Shown here: positions 3,807-9,726 of the stretch, in pieces
How the letters are laid out: the number at the start of each line of letters is the position of its first letter
Numbering within the stretch: position 1 is the stretch's first letter
Assembly (NCBI GenBank): GCA_045627405.1
Contig: JAZQNP010000019.1
Location: 1 to 9,726, forward strand
Direction of reading: 5' to 3'
Source of the DNA: Firm-04 sp045627405
Lineage (GTDB): Bacteria > Bacillota > Clostridia > Oscillospirales > Ruminococcaceae
Length of the DNA: 9,726 bases
Notes under the pieces: generated by a model
What the model was told of the DNA's origin: nothing
The model's database searches: none
What the model saw: only the letters and a program-made list of their open reading frames with translations
Made by a program: the position numbers and the translations under genes

Positions 3807-6149
3807 TCACTCGCCGCACAAAATCCGTTTCAGCACAGTGGCATCCTTGCCGTTTACCTTGCCGTCGCCGCTGAAATCGAACATGGCTGCGGCTTCCGCG
3901 GAATCAAACGGTTTGATTCCCATGAGCATCTGATACAGCCGGACGAGATGTGCAGTTGTATAGGTGACTTCGGGTACGGTGCCGTCCGGCTCTGTGCCGC
4001 CGACCAGCTTGCCGTCAGCATATACACAGACATTCCGGCATATTTCTGCGTATTCCACGCCGCTCACAATGTTGTCGTAATTTTCACCGATGTCGAGGAT
4101 GCCCTGTCTGCTCCAATCGTTGTCCGGATCCCAGTTGTCCCCGTAATACATGCCGATGATGAACTGGTATTTCTTATTGGAGTTTGCAATCGCATAGCCG
4201 TCCCATGCAATTTCGACATAGTAGATGTCATCCTGATACCGGAACGGACCGGAGAGCGTGGCTTCCTTTCCGCTGACTTCCGTCTGCACCTGATCGTAGG
4301 TTTTTTGCAGCACGAAGCTCGACGGGATGCCGGTGTTGTTTTCAAATTCCGCGATGCTGAAATAATACCGGACCGAGAGATCGGTATGCGGTTCCAGCGA
4401 ATCGGTGTTCACAAAGAATGTGAGCTTTGTGACGCCGGCACCGGTGCTTTCGGGTGAATCCGAGCAGTAGCCTGAGACCCAGAAGCTGCTGCCGGAAAAC
4501 AGCGCGGTATCATCCTCTTCCTCTGCCGGCGGAAAGTCTGATTCCGGCTGCATGGAGCTGCTGCCGTAGCGCGCATAAAGTCCGGCTGACGCGCCGACAA
4601 AGGCGGCGTTGTAGTCGATTGTGACCTCATTGTAGACCCAGTCTGCGGTAATGTCATTGTGCTGATCGTCGGCATCGGGACCGCCGACCAATGCGCCGTA
4701 CAGCACATGCTTATGCTCTGCGGTATCCTCTGCCATTGTCAGACCCGATGCAGCACGGTGATGCGGATATTTTGCCGCGTTGTCGCCGTAGCCGACGACA
4801 TAGCAGCGGTTGATCGGATTGTCACCGATGATGTATTCCATCTGTCCCAGTGCCCAGTCGGAGAAATAATAATCCGCGTGATCGGTGTTGTAGAGATCTT
4901 TGCCGTTTTGATATTTGTCATAGACCAGCGCAGTGAACTGTGCGGCGGTGTTGTATCTTGCAGAACCCCATGTATTCAGCCAGAAATATCCGGCAGGGGT
5001 GATCGTTCCGATGTCGCCTGTGATCCAGGCGTTGATTGCCTTTGCTTCCATATACCAGAAGTCCAGCGTCTCATATTCGCTGCGCCCGATTGCCACACGG
5101 CATTCCTCACAGACAGCCGGGTAAATGTCCTGTATGCGGCCAAGCAGAATTGAAACGCCGTTCCACATGTCATTCCAGCAGAGGACATATCCGGGCGGTG
5201 CGTAGTAATCGACATATTGCAGGCTCTGTTCCAGATACCAATGGTTTTCCGTAATGAGATACAGCCATGCTGCGGCAAAGCAGAAATCATCTTCCCATTT
5301 GCTGGACGTATAATAGCTCTTTGGACCGTCGGCACCCTGTCCGACTGCCTTGTCGTTTGCAGCAGCAAAGGCAAACAGTGCTTTCGCGCAGTCCAGGCAG
5401 TCTGCGGCGTAGTCCGGATCGGTGCTGCGGAAATTGTAATAATTGATTGCAAGAGCGGCTGCCGCCTCCGATACGTCGTCTGTCGTCGGGATGGCAGAGG
5501 TTGCAAAATACGCCGGACGCGGCATGGCGTCGATCTCCGGCGACTGCCAGTAGGAATGGTCAATGTCGCCGTCGCCCACCTGATAGCAGAATGCAATGAC
5601 ATCACCGTTTTTGTCGCGGAATGTGCAGCGCATGAAGTAGTCACAGAAATAGCGGCAGAGCGTCTCTGCATGTGCAGCCTGTCCCGTCTCTTCGTAGGCA
5701 CTGCGGAATTCATAATATCCCCACGAGACAAGCGATGCGGCATAGGCTTCCGGCAGACCGAATTTCACATGGTCGCCCGCATCGTGAAAGCCGCCGGATA
5801 CATCCACACAGCCGTCTCCGTCCGGATCGAGTATATCGCGGTACTGCCCAATGAATGCCGCCGTGAGATTGGTGCCGTTTTCGTTTTCGTCCATCGGTTG
5901 CAGCAAAACTGCGGCATCATAGGTATGACAGTCGCCGCGCCACGAGAGCAGATTGTTCTCTGAGACATCGGTGCCGCACATGTTGGCATCATAGAAATAC
6001 ATGGAGTATTGCAGCAGCTTTGCCCAGTTGTTGTCCGTTTCATAGTAATCGGCAGTGTCTGCCGTTGTGACAGCCGATGCAGGTGCCGCCGGCAATGCGG
6101 CTGCGATTCCTGCGCTGAGCAGCAGGGCTGTCAGTCGAAAGCGTTTCAT
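3807..6149 (-). CDS. GH9 cellulase with CBM3c and dockerin-like tail (processive-type endoglucanase)
   Basis: A 780-residue secreted enzyme that cleaves beta-1,4-glucan chains of cellulose by inversion. Residues 1-26 are a signal peptide (MKRFR, hydrophobic core, ASA cleavage site). The GH9 (alpha/alpha)6 barrel spans about 40-528: GGFHDAGDHVKFG (Asp123, Asp126 of the base site), YVVGYGDNAAKYPHHR (His463, His464, Arg465) and WVYNEVTIDYNAAFVG (Glu508, general acid). After an acidic linker comes a family 3c carbohydrate module (about 551-690; YYVEI and NWDPDNDWSRQG). GH9 plus CBM3c is the arrangement of processive endoglucanases such as C. thermocellum Cel9I. The last 50 residues are dockerin-like: one good calcium loop, DFSGDGKVNGKDATVLKRI (758-776), and a degenerate first repeat. 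GGAGG lies 11 bases before the ATG. It is the second gene of an operon. Its 3' end abuts phage DNA and shows no terminator of its own. Confidence 0.95.
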   Translation of the reverse strand: MKRFRLTALLLSAGIAAALPAAPASAVTTADTADYYETDNNWAKLLQYSMYFYDANMCGTDVSENNLLSWRGDCHTYDAAVLLQPMDENENGTNLTAAFIGQYRDILDPDGDGCVDVSGGFHDAGDHVKFGLPEAYAASLVSWGYYEFRSAYEETGQAAHAETLCRYFCDYFMRCTFRDKNGDVIAFCYQVGDGDIDHSYWQSPEIDAMPRPAYFATSAIPTTDDVSEAAAALAINYYNFRSTDPDYAADCLDCAKALFAFAAANDKAVGQGADGPKSYYTSSKWEDDFCFAAAWLYLITENHWYLEQSLQYVDYYAPPGYVLCWNDMWNGVSILLGRIQDIYPAVCEECRVAIGRSEYETLDFWYMEAKAINAWITGDIGTITPAGYFWLNTWGSARYNTAAQFTALVYDKYQNGKDLYNTDHADYYFSDWALGQMEYIIGDNPINRCYVVGYGDNAAKYPHHRAASGLTMAEDTAEHKHVLYGALVGGPDADDQHNDITADWVYNEVTIDYNAAFVGASAGLYARYGSSSMQPESDFPPAEEEDDTALFSGSSFWVSGYCSDSPESTGAGVTKLTFFVNTDSLEPHTDLSVRYYFSIAEFENNTGIPSSFVLQKTYDQVQTEVSGKEATLSGPFRYQDDIYYVEIAWDGYAIANSNKKYQFIIGMYYGDNWDPDNDWSRQGILDIGENYDNIVSGVEYAEICRNVCVYADGKLVGGTEPDGTVPEVTYTTAHLVRLYQMLMGIKPFDSAEAAAMFDFSGDGKVNGKDATVLKRILCGE

Positions 6150-6169
6150 GACTGAAATTTCCTCCTTTT

Positions 6170-6463
6170 TTATGCGTTGTCAATCAGATCGTGCGGGCTG
6201 ACTTTGAAGCGGGTCTGTCCCATCGTGGATTCCACATTGTCCGGCAGCGCGGTGTCAATGACAGCATACATCGGGGTCTCTTCGAGCAGCGAGCAGCGAA
6301 TGACGCCGTCACCGGGAATCATGGGTTCGCTTTCCATTGTGAAAACGGACAGATGATTGCGAAAAGCATGGGTCTGTCCTTCCAAATCCGTCATGACACA
6401 TTCCACAGAGACCGGCTCTGCGGCATCGGTCACACAGCGAATCCTGACTTTCAGTCCGCACAT
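6170..6463 (-). CDS. Small protein of unknown function, first gene of the cellulase operon
   Basis: I do not recognise a named family for this 97-residue protein. It begins MCGLKVRIRC, reads as alternating short strands (VSVECVMTDLEG, THAFRNHLSVF, GVIRCSLLEE, YAVIDTALPD) and ends FKVSPHDLIDNA, suggesting a small all-beta cytoplasmic domain. There is no signal peptide or membrane segment. It is real rather than a shadow: GGAGG (6473-6477) sits 9 bases before the ATG, the frame fills the space between the promoter and the cellulase, and its stop lies 20 bases from the GH9 start, so the two are co-transcribed. Four cysteines or fewer argue against metal binding. A link with cellulase expression or export is only positional. 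Confidence 0.78.
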   Translation of the reverse strand: MCGLKVRIRCVTDAAEPVSVECVMTDLEGQTHAFRNHLSVFTMESEPMIPGDGVIRCSLLEETPMYAVIDTALPDNVESTMGQTRFKVSPHDLIDNA

Positions 6464-6555
6464 GGGGTTCTTCCTCCTGTCAGCGGCGGTGTTTGTCTTC
6501 CGCCTGTTTTGATTTTGATGGAATGGCTGTTCTGAGCAGTGTGTATTGCATGATG

Positions 6556-6602
6556 TTTGATTGTATTATTGTTTGATTGTCTTATTGTATCATTGTACAT
6601 TG
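6556..6602. repeat. 16-bp tandem repeats in the cellulase operon leader
   Basis: Copy 1 TTTGATTGTATTATTG (6556-6571) and copy 2 TTTGATTGTCTTATTG (6572-6587) differ at one base. A weaker third copy (6588-6602) reads TATCATTGTACATTG. On the minus strand this gives a run of ACAAT pentamers beginning in the -10 element and continuing into the first transcribed bases. Confidence 0.75.
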
Positions 6603-6627
6603 TAGCACAGCCTGAAAGAAATGTCAA
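6599..6627 (-). promoter_or_regulatory. Promoter of the small-protein/GH9 operon
   Basis: On the minus strand TTGACA (6627-6622), 17 bases, TACAAT (6604-6599). Transcription would begin near 6592, leaving a leader of about 130 bases before the first ATG. Further TACAAT hexamers follow within the repeat array and could act as alternative -10 elements. Confidence 0.82.
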
Positions 6628-6661
6628 TCATTTTTCCGGGTGAGAACTTTGCGGGAACCGG

Positions 6662-6690
6662 TTGACTTTTGCTGCGCGATATGGTATAGT
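6662..6690 (+). promoter_or_regulatory. Promoter of the GH3 gene
   Basis: TTGACT (6662-6667), 17 bases, TATAGT (6685-6690), with the GH3 ATG 35 bases downstream. The -35 element is separated from that of the divergent cellulase operon by 34 bases (6628-6661), a span that holds a loose CCGG...CCGG dyad (6636-6639 and 6658-6661) and could bind a shared regulator. Confidence 0.85.
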
Positions 6691-6725
6691 TATGAAAACT
6701 CTTTGCAGCAAAGGAGCATACACAT

Positions 6726-9494
6726 ATGCAGCGAGAAGAAGCGTTCATGAAAAAAGCGGCGGAGATCGTCAGCAGACTGACGGAAGCGGACAAGCTCATG
6801 CTGCTGACGACACATCAGCATGAAGTGAAGGCAGGGGATCTGACGCTGCCGGAATTTTATATCGGCACGGAGGTTGCACGCGGATATGTCGGGCGTGAGG
6901 CGGAACGCTGCTCGACGGTGTTTCCGCAGCCTGTGGGCATGGCGGCGACATTTGATCCGGAGCTGATGGAGCAGATCGGTGCGATTGCGGGCGATGAATG
7001 CCGCGCTTATCACAATGCCGGCGACAAGGGCGCGCTCTGCGTCTGGGGACCGACGGTCGATATGGAGCGCGATCCGCGCTGGGGAAGAACAGAAGAAGCC
7101 TACGGTGAGGACGTTCTGCTTGCCGGTGAGATGACTGCGGCATACACCCGCGGTCTTGCAGGGGATGATCCGGTCTTCATGAAGACAATCCCGACGCTCA
7201 AACATTTCTGCGCGAACAACTGCGAGGCAGAGCGCGTTGCAGGCAATTCCTATCTGCCGCCGCGGCTGAAATATGAGTATTATTATGCGGCATTCATGCC
7301 TGCGGTCAAGTACGGCGGTGCGCGCAGTGTGATGACTGCCTATAACGAGATCAACGGCGTTCCCGCACTTGCAAATCCGGAGCTGAAATCCGTTCTGAAA
7401 GATGACTGGGGACTGTGGTTTGTTGTCACGGACGGCGCGGATTTTTCGCAGACTGTGACGGCACACCGCTGGTGCAATACCCATGCAGAGGCGTATGCAG
7501 AGGCGGTCAAAGCGGGCTGTGACATCATGACCGATGACGCAAAGCTCACACGGGCTGCGGCAGAACATGCGCTGGAACAGGGCTTGCTCACATGGGAGGA
7601 CATTGACGCAATGCTCCTGCGCGTGATCGGCGCAAGGCTGGCACTCGGCATGGGCAGCAGCGACTGCCCGTATGACGCGATCGGACAGGATGTGTTTGCC
7701 CGTCCGCAATCTGCGGAGATCAACCGGAAAGCCGCACTCGAACAGCTTGTTCTGCTGAAAAACGACGGCATGCTTCCGGTGAAGCATGCGCCTGCAAACA
7801 TCGCCGTGGTGGGCTGCCTTGCCGATGAAAATCTCAAAGACTGGTATACCGGCAGCTTTTCGGAGGCGGTCTCTCCGCTGGCAGGCATCCGCGCGGCATA
7901 TCCGCAGAGTACTGTGACGTATGACAGCCTGTGGGATCTGGTTGCTTTGCGTGCGGCAAACGGAAAATATCTTGCCGTGCAGGAAGACGGTACGCTTGCT
8001 GCCGCCTCAGATGCGGTCACTGATGATGCTGTATTTGAATTGCAGGACTGGGGTGAGAACTGGCAGAATCTGTATTCACCGAAATACCGCAAATATGTGC
8101 GCCATATGGAAAACGGCACACTGGCACTGCATAACCGCATCATTTTCGACTGGTTCACAAGAGAGACATTTCATCTGCATTCTGTTTCCGGCGGCACGGT
8201 TATTTCCGATCTGCCGGACGGTGCGCGGATGGCAGCAGACAGCGACGGACAGATCACGTTTGTCAGACAGAATACAGTTCTGCCCCAAAACGTGTTTTTC
8301 ATCGAAACGGTGTCCTGCGGCAGAGAACGCGCAGAGCAGCTTGCTTCATCGCATGATCTGGTGATTTACTGCACCGGCAATCATCCGGTACAGGTCGCAA
8401 AGGAATGTTTCGACCGAAAGACTCTTGCACTCAACGTGCAGAGCGGCATGGCAGCGGCACTGGCAAGGGCAAATCCGCGTACTGTGATGGTGCTGATTTC
8501 CGGTTATCCTTATGCGATTTGCGAAGAACAGGAAGTGCTGCCCGCGATTCTTTACAGTACCCATGCCGGTCCGCATCTCGGCACAGCGATTGCTTCTGCG
8601 GTTTCCGGCGCATACGCGCCTGCCGGACGTCTGTCGATGACATGGTACCGCTCAGAGCATGAGCTGCCCGCAATCGGGGATTATGATATTGAGACCGCAG
8701 GCACAACCTATCTCTATTTTAAGGGAGAGCCGCTGTATCCGTTCGGTTACGGTCTCAGTTATGCCGCATTCCGGTATCATGCACTGGCAGTCCGCGCAGA
8801 CGGGTCAGATTTTGCGGCGGATGTGACGCTGGAAAACTGTTCGGGGACAGACAGTGACGAGGTCGTACAGGTTTATTATACCGTGCGGGATTCCGCCGTC
8901 ACCCGACCGGAGAAGAAGCTCTGCGGGTTTGCGCGTGTACATCTGGCAGCAGGCGAGACGCGCACGGTTTCTGTGCGGATTCCGGCGTATATTCTGCAAT
9001 TTTTTGATACGCACAGTGAGAGAATGATGACCGAAGCGGGGACATACCGCTTCTTTGCAGGCGGCTCTTCCGCAGATCTGCCGGTGTGCTCAGATCTTGC
9101 AATCGACGGAGAAAAACCGGCTGGGCGTGCGGCGGAGTTTTCAGCCGAGATGTTCGATGCGGCATCCGGCATCCGGCTTTTCTATGCAAAAGAGCTGCAC
9201 CGTCACTATGCAAGAACCGTGCGCTGGAATGGGAATCTGGTGTACCGCGATGTGCCGTTTTCCGGAAAGAAAACGCTGGTTCTGCACGCTTCTTCGGTGT
9301 TTCATGAGAGTGCGATCACGGCAGACTGCGCCGGTGAAAAGCTGGAAATATCGTTGCAGCCAAGTCTTTCTTACGATGATTTCAGAGCATATTCCGTGCC
9401 GCTGCCGGACGGTCTGCCTGATACCGGTACACTGGTCATCTCCATGCAGGAGGGGGCGGCATTGCTGCGTATCGCGCTGGAATCCGGCAACTGA
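6726..9494 (+). CDS. GH3 glycosidase (beta-glucosidase/beta-xylosidase type) with inserted beta-trefoil-like domain
   Basis: A 922-residue family 3 glycosidase that would remove terminal sugars from beta-linked oligosaccharides by a retaining mechanism. The N-terminal barrel (about 20-310) has MERDPRWGRTEEAYGED (113-129), TLKHF (157-161, substrate-binding Lys/His), SVMTAYNEINGVPA and WFVVTDGADF with Asp236 as nucleophile. The second GH3 domain starts near 330 and is split by an insert (about 403-530) with NGKYLAVQEDGTLAA and KYRKYVRHMENGTLALHN repeats, like a fascin/trefoil fold. It resumes with KECFDRKTLAL (Glu560 the likely acid/base) and PFGYGLSY. A fibronectin-III-like domain follows (about 685-790) and a CBM6-like tail (about 805-920). 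There is no signal peptide, so it is probably cytosolic and acts on imported cello- or xylo-oligosaccharides. AAGGAG (6711-6716) precedes the ATG by 9 bases. Exact sugar specificity cannot be read from sequence. Confidence 0.93.
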   Translation: MQREEAFMKKAAEIVSRLTEADKLMLLTTHQHEVKAGDLTLPEFYIGTEVARGYVGREAERCSTVFPQPVGMAATFDPELMEQIGAIAGDECRAYHNAGDKGALCVWGPTVDMERDPRWGRTEEAYGEDVLLAGEMTAAYTRGLAGDDPVFMKTIPTLKHFCANNCEAERVAGNSYLPPRLKYEYYYAAFMPAVKYGGARSVMTAYNEINGVPALANPELKSVLKDDWGLWFVVTDGADFSQTVTAHRWCNTHAEAYAEAVKAGCDIMTDDAKLTRAAAEHALEQGLLTWEDIDAMLLRVIGARLALGMGSSDCPYDAIGQDVFARPQSAEINRKAALEQLVLLKNDGMLPVKHAPANIAVVGCLADENLKDWYTGSFSEAVSPLAGIRAAYPQSTVTYDSLWDLVALRAANGKYLAVQEDGTLAAASDAVTDDAVFELQDWGENWQNLYSPKYRKYVRHMENGTLALHNRIIFDWFTRETFHLHSVSGGTVISDLPDGARMAADSDGQITFVRQNTVLPQNVFFIETVSCGRERAEQLASSHDLVIYCTGNHPVQVAKECFDRKTLALNVQSGMAAALARANPRTVMVLISGYPYAICEEQEVLPAILYSTHAGPHLGTAIASAVSGAYAPAGRLSMTWYRSEHELPAIGDYDIETAGTTYLYFKGEPLYPFGYGLSYAAFRYHALAVRADGSDFAADVTLENCSGTDSDEVVQVYYTVRDSAVTRPEKKLCGFARVHLAAGETRTVSVRIPAYILQFFDTHSERMMTEAGTYRFFAGGSSADLPVCSDLAIDGEKPAGRAAEFSAEMFDAASGIRLFYAKELHRHYARTVRWNGNLVYRDVPFSGKKTLVLHASSVFHESAITADCAGEKLEISLQPSLSYDDFRAYSVPLPDGLPDTGTLVISMQEGAALLRIALESGN

Positions 9495-9501
9495 GAGCAA
9501 A

Positions 9502-9517
9502 CCTGCAAATTTGCAGG
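9502..9517. repeat. 16-bp perfect palindrome after the GH3 gene
   Basis: CCTGCAAATTTGCAGG is a perfect dyad starting 8 bases after the GH3 stop. It lacks a T tract, so it is not a classic intrinsic terminator. It could be a weak hairpin protecting the mRNA end or an operator for the promoter that starts 12 bases downstream. Confidence 0.7.
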
Positions 9518-9528
9518 CGTACCATAGA

Positions 9529-9557
9529 TTGACAGAAGCCGGAAATCATGGTATAAT
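9529..9557 (+). promoter_or_regulatory. Perfect consensus promoter reading into a hairpin array
   Basis: TTGACA (9529-9534), 17 bases, TATAAT (9552-9557): both hexamers match the sigma-A consensus exactly. The -10 sits in a GGTATAATACC dyad. Transcription would start near 9564. No start codon with a ribosome site follows within the window; the transcript would enter the hairpin array. Confidence 0.85.
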
Positions 9558-9637
9558 ACCGGTATTAAGAACGTTCCATTCTATCATTGTGTCCCCAGTG
9601 AGATAAATCAGAATTTGGCGGCATCATTGAGAGATGT

Positions 9638-9726
9638 TTTGAGGGCTCTGCCCTCAAACTCCCGCTGGGGGGATAGCGATCCCCTCAGACTCCCCTATAT
9701 AAAAATTCCCGTCCCCCTCAGGGGAC
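9638..9726. repeat. Tandem GC-rich hairpin array (partial at window edge)
   Basis: Three stem-loops follow each other: TTTGAGGGC/GCCCTCAAA (9638-9658, 3-base loop), GGGGAT/ATCCCC (9669-9684) and GTCCCC/GGGGAC (9711-9726). The first two are each followed by a matching direct repeat, CCCTCAAACTCCC (9651-9663) and CCCTCAGACTCCC (9682-9694). The pattern resembles intergenic GC-rich hairpin repeats that I recall from several Ruminococcaceae genomes. It may be a repeat family, a multi-hairpin terminator or part of a noncoding RNA, and it may continue past the window. Confidence 0.65.

Noticed and set aside
3744..4457. Long plus-strand frame continuing from the terminase start into the cellulase
   Set aside because: After about 3806 it is simply the antisense of the GH9 C-terminus; only the first 20-23 codons resemble terminase.
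4976..5963. Several 250-codon frames overlapping the GH9 gene on both strands
   Set aside because: All lie over the GH9 catalytic domain, whose motifs and signal peptide fix the true frame.
6556..6602. Short repeats considered as a CRISPR array
   Set aside because: The units are 16 bp, directly abutting and AT-rich, with no spacers, and no cas genes are present.
6690..7787. 365-codon open frame on the minus strand opposite the GH3 gene
   Set aside because: It is antisense to conserved GH3 motifs, has an odd Arg/His/Cys-rich composition, no family resemblance and no ribosome site. It is a shadow of the GC-rich third positions.

Overview
The window looks like chromosome from a cellulolytic, Gram-positive gut bacterium of the Ruminococcus / Oscillospiraceae type. 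The evidence is a secreted GH9 cellulase that ends in a dockerin-like tail (cellulosome logic), strong GGAGG ribosome sites, TTGACA-17-TATAAT promoters, a Bacillus-type LexA box, and decayed EFR1-ferredoxin and DUF6465 fragments typical of Clostridia. R. champanellensis or R. flavefaciens relatives are plausible sources, but the species cannot be fixed from sequence alone.

Layout. 1-767 (minus): the 5' end and most of an SRAP (YedK/HMCES) DNA-protein crosslink protein, started by GTG, with a consensus promoter and a LexA operator over its transcription start. 799-898: a 100-bp imperfect palindrome. 1005-2047 (plus): a two-gene PadR regulator / DUF2812 membrane protein operon with promoter, operator-like inverted repeat and terminator. 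2051-2412 (minus): a scrap of two unrelated broken genes (EFR1 4Fe-4S domain and DUF6465) fused out of frame. 2439-3806 (plus): a prophage remnant made of the C-terminal part of a MuF-type minor head protein with an AT-rich toxin-like tail, a 53-residue partner that overlaps it by four bases, two terminators, an HNH endonuclease, and the first ~20 codons of a large terminase. The terminase fragment runs into the 3' end of the cellulase gene.

3807-9494: a divergent polysaccharide locus. On the minus strand a 97-residue protein of unknown function and a GH9-CBM3c-dockerin processive-type endoglucanase form an operon. On the plus strand a 922-residue GH3 glycosidase without a signal peptide is read from a back-to-back promoter. 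The likely division of labour is that the secreted GH9 cuts cellulose outside, probably docked to a scaffoldin, and the cytosolic GH3 hydrolyses imported oligosaccharides. 9495-9726 holds a palindrome, a perfect consensus promoter and a tandem array of GC-rich hairpins with no gene.

The most interesting unit is the MuF toxin/partner pair: base composition changes sharply inside the single open frame (about 63-73% G+C in the head-protein part, about 43% in the tail), as expected for an exchangeable toxin cassette. The toxin domain is one I know only as an unnamed conserved tail of Firmicutes phage head proteins.
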